Numbered from the stretch's first letter, positions 29,414 to 40,140 are shown. The stretch: DNA of 64,000 nucleotides from CAJBLF01 sp964495905 (GCA_964495905.1 CAZBWN010000029.1:62001-126000), one strand, 5' to 3'. Program-made: numbers and translations. Notes: generated from the letters alone by a model not told the origin.

Positions 29414-30936
29414 TGAATAGAATGAATAATAAAGAAGATTTTTTAAATTATTACAAACCATTTAAAAATCATTTAAGGAGGCTAAAATTAGATGATGCAT
29501 TTTATGTTATATGGTCATATATTCAAAATCTTCAGTTTCAGAACAATTTTCCAGAGGACATTCAAGTAATTCCAGAATATAATGACTTGGATTATATTCA
29601 AAAGAGCAGATATTGTCCAGCATGGGATTTAGAACTTCTTACAAAAGAAGTTTTGATCAATTCTTCCCAGAGTATCGGTAGAGAAACATTAAAAAAGGCA
29701 AATTATTTTGCAGGTGCACTAAATAAATTGAAACAGATAGAAGGGGAAATTGGTACACATTATATTAATCCAGAAAATGTTCTCAGTGAACTATTTAGAA
29801 TTTCACATCGTCAATTTTCCTGGCAAACACGTCCTAATAATGAGTTTATTACTAGATATTATAAAATATTTGGGACAGATAAGTTTAAAAATATAATTAA
29901 AAATAAACTAGGATTATCAATTCAAAAGATATATCTGATAGGTTTAATGTTAATCTGAACCTATTTAAAAACTCCAGCGATTAGTCTCCCAATTAAAATA
30001 GATTTAGAGGAAATAAATTCTAGTAATATTAATGTATTTCTTGAGAATTTTTCTTTGACTGATACTGAATTAAAACAAAAACTTATTGAGGATCAGAAAT
30101 TGAATGATCAATTCTTTTATACTTTTGGTTCCATTAGGGCATTCCCACTTATAAGAATGAATTATAGAGATAATATGTCTCTGGTTTGCCCACTACCAAC
30201 CTTATTATTTCGGAGGGTGACAAGTTGAATTTATTATGACATTGTTAATGAAATATGATATGATGATGCGTTTGGGGAATCCTTTCAAAATTATGTCGGT
30301 GAAGTAATTATAAAGTCGAATACCAATAAAAAACTTGGAGTATCTCCTGAAATAACATATAGTAATCCAGAGAAAAAAAGTTCTGATTGGATTGTTTATG
30401 ATGAAAATGCAATTTTATTTATTGAATGTAAGACAAAAAGATTGATATTTCCTGCAAAAATAGAACTTAATGATCAAAATTCTTTAATGGAACAGCTAAA
30501 AAAATTAGCTGGTATGATTAAACAGGTATATAAAACTATTCTAGACTATCAAAACGATCAATATAAAGAATTTAAATATGACAAAAAGAAGGCAATATTT
30601 CCATTGATTGTTACACTTGAGAACCGATATGTTTTTTGAAAACCCTTATGGGATAAGCTTAATATAATGCTAATTGAAGACTTACAAAACGAAAATATTG
30701 ATATCGTATGTATCGAAGAGATGCCATATTCTATCTGTTCAATTGAAGAATTTGAAAAAATGATGCAAATTATGCAAAAAACTGGAATAAATGGTTTTAT
30801 GAGTAAAAAGGTATGAGACCAAGAAAAAGGGAGCCGAGCATTCACGTCTTTTATGGCAAATGGAGAATTTGAGGGATATTATAAAAGTACAGAATTTTTG
30901 TTTCCTGAAGATTTTGATAAAATTCATTTAAAATAG
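29413..30936 (+). CDS. PD-(D/E)XK nuclease-like protein coupled to the type IIG enzyme
   Basis: 507 residues. ATG overlaps the upstream stop by one base, so the two genes are translationally coupled. About residues 320-345 read SDWIVYDENAILFIECKTKR, the D...ExK signature of PD-(D/E)XK nucleases (Asp, then E-C-K on the next strand). The rest is not recognised; the N-terminal 300 residues look helical and aromatic-rich. Likely role: an accessory nuclease or effector of the restriction-modification locus, or a separate defence gene. It uses TGA for some glycines. It ends with TAG 40 bp before the first recG-tail repeat. Confidence 0.7.
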
Positions 30937-30975
30937 ATCTAAATTAACCTAAAAAAAGAAAAAATAATTCTCAAT

Positions 30976-31016
30976 TTTATGCTAATATATCACTCATTTT
31001 CTCTTCAAGATATTTC
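30976..31016. repeat. recG 3' tail, orphan copy A
   Basis: 41 bp matching the end of recG (32383-32423) with two changes. On the minus strand it encodes KYLEEKMSDILA and a stop; recG has KYLEEKMGDVLA. It lies at the left edge of the first dinD unit. Confidence 0.85.
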
Positions 31017-31032
31017 ATTGTCAAAAATAAGA

Positions 31033-31060
31033 TTGACAAATAAAAGGAGATTTGTATACT
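31033..31060 (+). promoter_or_regulatory. Sigma-70-type promoter and operator of the first dinD unit
   Basis: TTGACA (31033-31038), 16-bp spacer, TATACT (31055-31060). The -10 lies in GTATACT, which has an inverted partner AGTATAC just before the ATG, about 24 bp away. The same arrangement occurs in the second unit. Confidence 0.75.
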
Positions 31061-31091
31061 ATAAATAGTTTTATTTGAATAACCAGTATAC

Positions 31092-31373
31092 ATGGAACAG
31101 ACACTTATCCAACGTATGATGAACGATTTTGAATCTGTAAAACATACCACAGATGATGGAGTAGAATTTTGGCTTGCAAGGGAATTACAATCGTTACTGT
31201 GATATACCAAGCGAGATAATTTTGTTGAAGTAATCAATAAGGCTAAATATGCATGTAAAAATAGTTGAAAACTGGAATCTGATCATTTTGCCGACGTCGG
31301 CAAAACGATAGCGATGCCAAAGGGTGCAGAAAGAGAGATTTCTGATATAATGCTTACAAGGTATGCATCTTAA
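31092..31373 (+). CDS. Truncated DinD-like protein
   Basis: 93 residues, starting MEQTLIQRMMNDFESVKHTT. It matches the N-terminus of the full-length DinD copy that follows (31516-32340) through the LLGY, FVEVINKAK and SDHFADVGK positions, then ends early with TAA. The central and C-terminal parts found in the next copy are missing. The promoter is intact and the glycines include TGA, so it might still make a short N-terminal (BRO-N-like) DNA-binding fragment. It is better seen as a shortened tandem duplicate. Confidence 0.75.
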
Positions 31374-31399
31374 ATTAAAGAAAAAAATAATTCTCATTC

Positions 31400-31440
31400 T
31401 TTATGCCAATACATCACCCATTTTCTCTTCAAGATATTTC
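31400..31440. repeat. recG 3' tail, orphan copy B
   Basis: 41 bp with one change from the recG end at 32383-32423. Encodes KYLEEKMGDVLA and a stop on the minus strand. It separates the two dinD units. Confidence 0.85.
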
Positions 31441-31454
31441 TGTCAAAAATAAGA

Positions 31455-31482
31455 TTGACAAATAAAAGGAGATTTGTATACT
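31455..31482 (+). promoter_or_regulatory. Sigma-70-type promoter and operator of dinD
   Basis: TTGACA (31455-31460), 16-bp spacer, TATACT (31477-31482), again with the GTATACT...AGTATAC inverted pair spanning the likely transcription start. The block from the tail repeat to the -10 is nearly identical to that of the first unit. Confidence 0.75.
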
Positions 31483-31515
31483 CCAGATATCTTTACTTGA
31501 ATAACGAGTATACAC

Positions 31516-32340
31516 ATGGAACAAACGATTGTACAAAAACTTTTCAAAAGTTTTGAAACTATTAAACAAATAGAAAATGGTGTAGAGTCACGAAGAGCAA
31601 GAGAATTAGCTCCACTCCTATGATATAGTGACTGGAGAAACTTTCTTAATGTCATAACAAAAGCCAAGGACTCCTGCAAAACAGCTTGATGACTGGTAAG
31701 TGATCACTTCGGTGACGTCAACAAGTCAATAAATTCCGGTAAAGGAGCCATATTTGAAGTGAACGACATTTTACTCTCTCGTTTCGCTTGTTATCTTATT
31801 GCACAAAATGGAGATCCAAAAAAAGAGGAAATAGCATTTTCTCAGGCATATTTTGCTGTACAGACCAGAAAACAAGAAATCATAGAACAAAAAATCAAGG
31901 AACATGAAAGACTTATTGCAAGAAGAAAATTGACGGAAACGGAAACACATTTCCAGAATATTGCTTATGAAAGAGGAGTGGATGGGATATGATTGTCCAA
32001 TATCCGTAGTAAATGAGATCAAGCATTGTTTGGCGGACATAGTACGGGTGAGATGAAAAATAAACTTTGAATACCAAAAAATAGACCACTTGCGGACTTC
32101 CTTCCTGCGGTAACCATAAAAGCCAAAGATTTGGCTACAGAGGTGACAAATGTTAATATGATAGATAAAAATCTACAATGAGAAAAAGAAATAACAAAAG
32201 AGCACATCAAAAATAATACGTGAGTGAGAGCTTATTTGTGAGATAGTGGTATTATACCAGAAAAATTACCATCAGAAGAAGATATCAAGAAAGTGGAAAG
32301 AAGAAATATTGGTGAAATGAAAAAAATAAGGAAGAGATAA
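31516..32340 (+). CDS. dinD: DNA damage-inducible protein D (DinD)
   Basis: 274 residues, the usual DinD length. Landmarks are RRARELAPLLGYSDWRNF and ITKAKDSC near the N-terminus. Centrally, DILLSRFACYLIAQNGDPKK is followed by EEIAFSQAYFAVQTRKQE. Then come ERLIARRKLTETETHF, GDQALFGGHSTGEMKNKLGI and, near the end, AYLGDSGIIPEKLPSEEDIK. E. coli DinD is a LexA-regulated gene whose product inhibits RecA activities. Here it sits between recG-tail repeats, on the strand opposite recG, next to a restriction-modification locus. Glycines include many TGA codons. No lexA is in the window, so SOS control is inferred only from the paired operator-like sequence. Confidence 0.9.
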
Positions 32341-32383
32341 AAAATCTCTTACAATAAAATTAAAGAAAAAATATTTTTCAACT

Positions 32384-34534
32384 TTATGCTAATACATCAC
32401 CCATTTTCTCTTCAAGATATTTCTTCAATCCAGGAAGTCCTTCTAATCTCGGGTACTTTTCAAGTAGCCACTTAGCGCCTTCTTGGATGTTTTCCAAAAA
32501 TTTAAGATCTGATAATATCTCTAGGGGGATGTCTGATTCTCATGATTGCATAGTTCAGAGGATCTCTCCTGCACCACGATTCTGGAGATCAAGCTCTGCG
32601 AGTTTGAATCCATCGTTGGTGTCTTCCATAGCTTTGAGTCTTTCGCGGATAGTGTCTGATTTGCTTTTGGTCTCTAGAAAACAATAGGACTGGATATCTG
32701 ATCTTCCTATTCTTCCTCTCAACTGATGAAGTTGTGAAAGACCGAATCTTTCTGCGTTTTTGATGATCATGATAGTCGCTTCTGGAATATCCACTCCCAC
32801 CTCAATGACAGTAGTAGACACGAGTAGACAAATCTTTCACGTCTTGAAGTCCTGCATCATAGCTTCCTTATCTTGTGGTCTCATTTTACCATGGAGGAGT
32901 CCTATCTTGCTTTTAATTTCTGGAAACAGCTCTTTCATATTCTCAAATTCTGTCATCGCTGATTTCACTTCTTCCATTTTTTCTGATTCTTCTATAAGGG
33001 GAGTGACGACAAATACCTTTTGCCCTTTATTGATATGATCAAGCATCCGTGGTTTGAGTTTTATATATTCTTTTTCTGAAATCACTTTTGTTATGATAGG
33101 CTTTCTCCCTACGGGTAACTCATCAATGATACTGACATCAAATTCTCCGAAAAATGCCAATGCCATAGATCTTGGAATCGGTGTTGCACTCATCTGTAAA
33201 ATATGCGGAGCTCAGAATCTTTTGAAGAATGCTCTTTGTCTGACTCAGAATTTGTGCTGTTCATCTATCACTACGAATTGAAGCTTTTTGAATTTGATAT
33301 CCTCTTGGATCACCGCATGCGTACCGATTATCGTATGTATCCTTCCTTCAGCCAAATCTAATTTTATCTTATCTTTTTCTCATTTGCTCAGAGATCCAGT
33401 AAGCAGTGCTACTCTCAGTCCTAGTGGCAAGAGTAATTTTGCCAATGTCTTGTAATGCTGGTTCGCTAATACTTCCAGTGGTGCAAGAAATACGGACTGG
33501 CCTTGATATTTTTTGAACGTATAATATGCAGCGATTGCCGCTACGACCGTTTTTCAACTACCAACATCTCCTTGAAGCAGTCTCAGCATAGGCTTAGGCT
33601 CATGGATATTCTCTGTGATATGTTTGATTACTTTTTTTTGTGCGTTGGTCAATTCAAATGGTAATGTTGCCATGATCTCTTTTACGATATTTCGGTCGAT
33701 GATTTCATGTTCCATATTCGTTTTATTTATTTGGTAGGTACTGCGATTTATGAGTGCATATAGTTGGATTCTGAGAAGTCTGTCAAAAAATATCCTGAGA
33801 TTCGCTTCCTTTTGCTTTTCAAAACTGGTCGGATAATGCATTTCTTTGATTGTTTCCTGGACACCTATGAGTTTGAATTTATCTATGAATTCACTAGGTA
33901 AGTACTCGTCAAAAATTGCGTCAACCTTGTCCATCAATAATCGCATCTTTTGTGCGAACCATCCTGGAGAGATTCCCATGAGTTCTGAATAGATAGGAAA
34001 AATCCTTCCGCTATTGTAAATTTTAGTTGAAGATTGAAGCCTGCCTGCCGGTAGGCATGGGTCGAAGGTCGAAGGTTCTCCATCACTATTCACTGTTCAC
34101 TGTTCACTATTCACTGATATTTCTTCCTCAGGTGCTTCCGTCTCTACGACATCAGGATGTCAAAATGATATTTTTCCGTAACTGATGTTGGGTTTACCTA
34201 CGATGATGTATCGTTTGCCTTCCTGGATCTTGCTTGCAAGGAAACCGGAATTGAAAATCGTAATGGTCCCTTTATTGCCTGCGGGATCGATAAAAGTGAT
34301 GGTGTATATCCTTTTGCCTCCTCTCATAAAGATAGTTTTTTTGGTGATTTTTCCTTTGGTGGCTGTAATTCCTTTTTCGTTGTATACGAGCTCATTTAGG
34401 TTTCTGATGGTAGATCTGTCTTCGTATGCTCTTGGAAAATATTGCAAAAAATCCTTCACGGTCACGATTCATTCGGCAGCGAGGATTTTGAGGTATTTGG
34501 GTGTCGTTTTGAGTGCGGTTTTGAGATCAATCAT
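32384..34534 (-). CDS. recG: ATP-dependent DNA helicase RecG
   Basis: 716 residues. The N-terminal wedge/OB domain includes FLQYFPRAYEDRS and ITIFNSGFLASKI. Helicase motifs: Walker A LLQGDVGSGKT, SVFLAPLEVLA, DEQHKFGVRQR (DExH), MSATPIPRS, VVTPLIEES, GLLHGKM, STTVIEVGVDIPEA, QLHQLRGRIGRS, and the TRG-like C-terminal EILSDLKFLE. RecG remodels stalled replication forks. About residues 140-168 (34029-34116) are translated from an intergenic-type repeat inserted in frame. The last codons (KYLEEKMGDVLA, TAA) are the source of the duplicated tail at 30976-31016 and 31400-31440. Confidence 0.95.
34029..34116. repeat. Repeat element inside recG, in frame
   Basis: GCCTGCCTGCCGGTAGGCATGG and repeated TTCACTGTTCACT units, of intergenic style, are read through without a stop as a low-complexity linker (for example DPCLPAGRLQSSTK) between the OB domain and the helicase core. 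Confidence 0.7.
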
Positions 34535-34718
34535 GGTGTATGTTTACGGATAATTTTTTTGTTTTCAACTTTTAATAAAAAAAATCCTGCGATACACAGG
34601 GAAAATTAGTCTCTATCTATAATAATCGAGTTTTCGTGGTATTTCAGTATGCATTGAAATCGGGGCCAGATTTATTATATTTATGAGGTGAATTTTTATT
34701 TTGATATTTTTTCGTAGT

Positions 34719-36620
34719 ATGAAAAAATGAATGTGGTTTGTATTAATCTTCATCCTGTTAATGACAGGAGCGATCCAGTTATATAAGACAGTGAACGTAC
34801 AAGGAGATACTCTAGAGGTTATCCGTGAGACTAAAGAGGTTTCACTCAATGCTTTTTTGAAACAATATAATGATAAAGCGTTTACTAAGATAGTCTTGGA
34901 AGACGAAATATCACTCAAAGGATATCAATATCTAGGCACAGGATCATCTGTTTCTTTGATAAGCATGAATAAAAACCTTACCGAACAATATATCAATGTC
35001 TTTACTACCAAGAAACCCCTTGGTACTTCTCTCAAAGACTTAGGCATCTCTATGACGTGACCTATAACCGTAGATGTGAAATTCAATGAAAAAACATGGC
35101 GATCACAGCTTTTATCAGATGTCTGACCTTTATTATTGTTTTTTGTAGTCTTTCTTCTTGTGTTGAAGTTCGCTATGCCAAAAGCCGGAGGTTGATTTCC
35201 CTTTAGCGTAAAAGCAGGAAAATTGAATGATGCAAAGACGATGAAAACAAGATTTAGTGATGTGGCGGGTATGGATGAAGTGAAGATGGAACTTTCGGAA
35301 ATCGTAGATTATCTCAAAAATCCTGCAAAATATAATAAAGTAGGTGCTAGACATCCTAAATGAGTATTATTATATGGACAACCAGGATCAGGAAAGACCT
35401 TGCTTGCAAGGGCAGTCGCTTGAGAAGCCAATGTCCCTTTTTTCTCCGCTTCCGGATCTGAATTTATGGAAATGCTCGTGGGTATGTGAGCAGCAAAAGT
35501 AAGAGAACTTTTTGGTAAAGCGAAAGCTGCCGGCAGAGCTATCATCTTTATCGATGAGATAGATGCGATAGGAAAAAAGAGAGGAGTCTGATCTACGGGA
35601 GGACATCAAGAACAGGAACAGACATTAAATCAGATTCTTACCGAAATGGATGGATTCGACAACACTACAAACATCATCGTGATTGCTGCTACCAATAGGC
35701 CTGATATCTTGGATCCTGCATTGATGAGAGCGGGAAGATTTGATAGAAAAGTATATGTATCTGAACCGACGTATGATGAAAGAATACTTATCTTCGATTA
35801 TTATCTCAAAGGAAAAAAAATAGATAAAACAGTCAATATCCCTTCATTGGCTAAGAGAACAATCGGTTTGGTCGGTGCTGATATCGAGAATATCGTGAAT
35901 GAAGCAGCGCTCAAGGAAGCCAAGGAAAATAGGAGTGTCCTTGATCAGAATGATTTTGAATATGCATTAGAGAAAGTGATCATGGGACCTGAAAAGAAAG
36001 TGAAATCATTGAAAGAATCAGAGAAAAAAATAATAACATTCCATGAACTCGGTCATGCAGTAACCTCTTATCTATTATCAAATGCTGATCCTGTAGAGAA
36101 GATCTCTATCGTACGTAGAGGACATGCATTGGGAGTGACTTGGATCATGCCAAATGAAGATCTCTATCTTGCATCCAAAGCTAAATTTATAGATGAGGTC
36201 ACTTCATTGCTTGGATGAAGAGCTGCTGAAGAGGTGTTCTTCGGCGCTGACAATATAACTACTTGAGCTTCAAATGATTTTGAAAAAGCGACGGATATCA
36301 TCACCAATATGATCGTAAAATACGGTATGGATAAGGATCTTGGTACGGTTACGTATCTAGAAAACAACAAGAGCGAATATAATATGTTCAGAGGATATAG
36401 TGAAAAGACAGCACAGATCATCGATGAAAAAATAAAGACCTATATGGCTGATTGCTACGAAAAATCAAAGAAACTTGTTATACAGAATAAGCAATTGATT
36501 GAAAAACTTTCCGTTGTACTCTTGGATAAGGAATATCTCAATAAAGAAGAGTTTGAATTGATAATCAAGAACTTCTCCAAAGCGAAAAAACCAGCAGTAA
36601 AAAAGATAGTGAAAAAATAG
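34719..36620 (+). CDS. ftsH: ATP-dependent zinc metalloprotease FtsH
   Basis: 633 residues. Two membrane helices flank a periplasmic-side domain (WFVLIFILLMTG near the start, LLLFFVVFLLVLKF about residue 140). The AAA module has FSDVAGMDEVKMEL, Walker A LLYGQPGSGKT, Walker B IIFIDEIDAIG and the second region of homology ATNRPDILDPALMRAGRFDR. The protease has HELGH (HExxH). FtsH degrades misfolded and short-lived membrane and soluble proteins. The Walker A has Gln where almost all FtsH have Pro (GPPGTGKT). Its C-terminal tail is Lys-rich. The TGA before the Walker A segment is an invariant Gly. Start ATG at 34719, stop TAG. Confidence 0.96.
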
Positions 36621-36653
36621 TTTTTCCCTGATTTTTATCTTTTGAAAGCAGTG

Positions 36654-37589
36654 ATGATAAAAAATATATATGTATTGGATCGATATACCAACAAGAATGT
36701 ATTAGTCAAAGGAGTATCTGAAGAGATTTTCCTAAAACTCAAGGCGGGAAGCAAAATCATCTATTCATCTATTGATCAGACGTGAGTAAGCAAACAGACG
36801 GTTTGAACCTATATCGGTCATGAAATAGCTACTGATAGACAAGGAACTTTCCAAAGGGTGCTTGAGGGTGAAGATAAGGATTTCTTTGATGAACAACAAG
36901 CATTAGCATTGGATATATTTCCATTATTCAAAAAATCATTCAAAAAATATTTTCCTGATTCTATCCCCGTTACGGCTAGATATCAAATGTTCGGAGATCA
37001 ATTGTATTTCTATTTCTATTCAGAAGAGAGATATGTATTTACTGACTTTGTAAAGGAATTTAGACAAGAACTTGGAAAGAATATCTTTTTATTTCAAGTA
37101 GGAGCAAGAGATATGGTCAAAATGTCTCCCGGTACTGATTGTATCGTCTGATGTAATGGCATCAATCTCTGCTGTAAAAGCTCTAGGCCATTGCCGAGTG
37201 TAGAGATAGAGAATATCGTCTTACAAAATCTGGAATGAAGGGATATTGAAAGATTGAAATGAAGATGCGGTAAATTGAAATGTTCATTGATCTATGAATT
37301 AGAGACCTATGTAGAGGAAAGTAAAAAGTTTCCAGCTAAATGAGCACATGTAGAGACTGAATGATGTGAAACTTGTTGAGTAGCGCTTTCTTTCAATATC
37401 ATGAATGGTGATGTGACCGTAAAAGATAAAACAGGTATAATAGTCAGAATCCCTTATACACTCCTCAAAAATGCTAAACCCAATGGTAAATCAGAAGAAG
37501 CCACTAAAGAATCCACTAAAGATGTCACGAAACAATGAATAAGGCCTATAACAAAAGATGCTCCAAAACATATACCACACAAAAAATAA
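36654..37589 (+). CDS. PSP1-domain protein (RicT/YaaT-like)
   Basis: 311 residues. The PSP1 core is clear: YQMFGDQLYFYFYSEERYVF, EFRQELGKNIFLFQVGARD, and then the Cys-rich stretch GCNGINLCCKSSRPLPSVEI, NLEGRDIERLKGRCGKLKCS and LIYELETYVEESKKFPAKGA. In B. subtilis RicT forms an Fe-S-containing complex with RicA and RicF that acts on RNase Y and biofilm regulation. The Cys set is kept here. An extra N-terminal 100 residues and a C-terminal basic tail (KPNGKSEEATKEST) are outside the family core. Several cysteine-flanking glycines are TGA. It starts 33 bp after ftsH, probably one operon. Confidence 0.88.
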
Positions 37590-37599
37590 AAATTCATAT

Positions 37600-37716
37600 T
37601 TGTCCTCCTTTATAAAAGGAGGGGTGGTGCGGAAGCACCGGAGGATTTAAGAACAAAAGCATATAAGTCCATAAATCCCTCTGCCTTCGGCTTCTCCCTT
37701 TAAAAAGGGAGACAAA
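37600..37716. repeat. Dispersed repeat, TTTGTCCTCCTTT...GGGAGACAAA, copy 2
   Basis: About 117 bp with the same inverted ends and internal GGTGCGGAAGCACC stem as 25020-25140. The two copies agree along most of their length. It separates the PSP1 gene from the TPR gene. Confidence 0.7.
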
Positions 37717-37744
37717 AAAATGTTTATTTTGTTATAACGGTGTG

Positions 37745-38671
37745 ATGTTAAAATTTTCAGTATTATTATGGATGTTATTAACGATTATCCTAGTTTCATT
37801 GCCTATAGGGATGGCATCATTTTTCTTTTCTAAGAAAATATTCAAGAAGCTTTCTCATCTCCTGGGTAAAATAGATACTTTTGATTCATTAGTCAAATTT
37901 AAAACAGATATCGTACATTCATACAAAACTAAATTTGCTGCTTTGCGTTCTCGTATGAGCAAAGAAAAAATCGAAGTCATGCAGCATGAGGAACAAGTAT
38001 TTCTCAATACCATAGATGAAATCATCAAACCAAAAGCTTCTGTCTCCAAATATGCTGACTCAACTATGATTATAGATGAAGAAGAAGATAAGACTATGCT
38101 GATCAAAAAAAGGAAATTGCTTGAAAAAATAATCTATGATGGATTATGACTCAGAAAAAATGGAAAACTCGATGAATATGAAAAGAAGATCATCGAATGA
38201 TTGGCTATCGATTCGGAAGATAAGGATCTGAATAAATTATTGGCTGATCTTTATTTCACTATGAGCAATTACAAAAAAGCATTACCTATTCTCAAAAAGA
38301 TTGTTGAAATGGATCCAAAAGATCACAAGGCTATTTGGCAGATAGGAGAAATCTACCTTACTTCAGGTGATTTCGATATCGCTGAATTACTTATCCAAAA
38401 GGCTATCGGCATCAATCCGACTAATCCAAAGTATTATATCAGCATGGTTGAACTATTTTATAATACTGATAGAAAAAATGATGCTATCATAGAGATAGAA
38501 AAAGTCATCAAGCTCAGGCCTACCAACTCTGCATATATGATTACACTTGCTGATCTCTATAAAGAAGTTAATGATCTCGATAATGCTAAAAAATATTATT
38601 TCAGAGTTTTGGAATATGAACCTTCTAATGAAAAGGCTAAGAAGAACTTAAAAGAATTGGTAGTAGAATAG
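37745..38671 (+). CDS. TPR-repeat protein with an N-terminal membrane anchor
   Basis: 308 residues. An N-terminal helix (VLLWMLLTIILVSLPIGMASFFF) anchors it. A charged coiled-coil-like region follows (about 40-130). From about residue 155 there are four or more tetratricopeptide repeats: LLADLYFTMSNYKKALPILK, AIWQIGEIYLTSGDFDIAEL, YYISMVELFYNTDRKNDAII and AYMITLADLYKEVNDLDNAK, each with the small-residue pattern of TPRs. Such proteins act as assembly scaffolds at the inner membrane; partners are unknown. An acidic loop DEEEDK lies before the repeats. Start ATG at 37745 (GTG three bases earlier is possible). Confidence 0.85.
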
Positions 38672-38740
38672 AAGAGAGGAAAGGAGAGAGGAAAGGAGGA
38701 ATGAAAAGGAGGAAAATATTTAGCTTCATAGCGTTGATAT

Positions 38741-39280
38741 ATGATTATTGAAAAGATAGTTCAGATATGAAATCCCATCCTTTCTCAAAAATCAGAAAAG
38801 GTGAAAGATTTTAATGCTCTTGAAACAAAAAATATCATTGAAAACCTAGTAGATACGATGAGGGCAAGTAATTTGGTTGGAATGGCGGCTGTACAGATTT
38901 GAGCTAAAAAAAGGATTTTTGTTACAGAAATCAGAAAGACACCCACGAGAAGTTCTCTTGATGTTGATAAGTTAAAGGTCTATATCAATCCCAAAATCAT
39001 TTGGAAATCTAAGGTAGAATGCATCATGTATGAATGATGTGGAAGTATCGCCTATGCTAATCTTTTCGGTCCTGTAAAAAGACCTAAAAAAATAATTATA
39101 GAAGTATATGATCAAGATTGAATAAGGTTCACATTTAAAGCAGATGGACTTCTGAGTAGGGTTATCCAACATGAATATGATCATTTGGAAGGTATTGAAT
39201 TTACAGAGAAACTCACTGATATAAAGAAAATCATGAGCAGGGAAGAGTATATCGAAAAAATCGTTCAGAAAAAAAAGTAA
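38741..39280 (+). CDS. def: Peptide deformylase
   Basis: 179 residues. The three motifs are visible: GMAAVQIGAKKRIF (motif 1, usual GxGLAAxQ), EGCGSI (motif 2, EGCxS with the metal-ligand Cys), and QHEYDHLEGIEF (motif 3, HExDH with two His ligands and the catalytic Glu). Deformylase removes the formyl group from nascent proteins. Motif 1 has Met in place of the usual Leu, and motif 2 has Gly where Leu is common. The gene follows purine-rich repeated GGAAAGGAG segments (38675-38720) and has a clear terminator after it. Confidence 0.92.
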
Positions 39281-39284
39281 AAAT

Positions 39285-39324
39285 AAAAAACATAAAATCA
39301 TTATCGCTATTTTATGTTTTTTTT
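39285..39324 (+). terminator. Terminator of def
   Basis: AAAAAACATAAAAT (39285-39298) pairs with ATTTTATGTTTTTT (39309-39322), giving a T run at the 3' side. Confidence 0.8.
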
Positions 39325-39342
39325 ATTCCTTTATTGTTTGTC

Positions 39343-40140
39343 ATGAAAGCTGTTATTGTCGCTGCTGGCTTTGGAACTAGAATGCTGCCTATCACCAAAA
39401 CCGTTCCTAAGGAAATGCTTCCTGTGGGAGATAGGCCTATCATTCAATATACGATTGAATGACTTGTTGATGCTGGGATAACTGACATCATCATGATCAC
39501 TTCTCATCAGAAAAAAGCGCTTGAGGATTATTTTGATAAAAATTATGAGCTGGAAGATATCTTGCAGAAAAAGGGCAAACTTGAGTTATTGGCATTGATT
39601 AATAAACCAAAAACTATGGCAACCTATACCTTTGTCAAACAGTTAGAGATGTTGGGTACGGGACATGCATTGATGCAAGCTCAGCATTTGATTTCTGATG
39701 ATTATTTTATGGTCATCTTTGCAGATACCATCTATCCGCCAGAGGCTTTTGTTGAAATGATGAAAGCATTTGAACGTTCATCTTCTCCTATTGTCGCTAT
39801 CCATGAAGTGCCGCAAAAAGAAGTGTATAAATATGGCGTTGTGAAGCTTGATGGAGATAAAGTCATTGATTTCGTAGAAAAACCTAAAGTAGAGGATGCT
39901 CCTTCTAACTTGATTTGGAACGGTGCAGCTATCCTTCCTAAACGTATATTTTCTCTCTTGCAAAACCTAGAAGCTGATCATAGGTCTTGAGAACTCAATT
40001 TACCGGATGCTATCAAAGTCCTTCTCAAGGAAACTCCTGTTGTGGGTTTATCATTACGTCCATATTTGGATACAGGAAGCCTTCAATGACGGCTTGAGGC
40101 TAATGCAAAATTCTTACGTGATGGCAAACTTTTTGCTTAA
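39343..40140 (+). CDS. galU: UTP-glucose-1-phosphate uridylyltransferase
   Basis: 265 residues. The nucleotide-binding start is AVIVAAGFGTRMLPITKTVP, followed by KEMLPVGDRPIIQY. Others are VKQLEMLGTGHALMQAQHLI, DTIYPPEAF, YGVVKLDGDKVIDFVEKPKV, and near the C-terminus GELNLPDAI and LDTGSLQGRLEAN. GalU makes UDP-glucose for envelope glycans, in line with the glycosyltransferase upstream. It starts with ATG at 39343 and stops with TAA at 40138. Length is in the normal range (260-300). Confidence 0.94.

Noticed and set aside
7917..32423. Assembly artefact as the cause of the three tail duplications
   Set aside because: Not excluded, but unlikely as the main explanation: the copies differ from each other by several substitutions (5 of 86, 1 of 30, 1-2 of 41), which misassembly of identical reads would not create.
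33369..33557. Minus-strand frame overlapping recG in another register
   Set aside because: It coincides with the Walker A region of recG, which is well conserved in its own frame.
38701..38814. Short frame starting after a strong AAAGGAGG and overlapping the start of def
   Set aside because: It overlaps the N-terminal codons of peptide deformylase in another frame and encodes no recognisable peptide; the GGAGG probably belongs to purine-rich repeats or to def itself.
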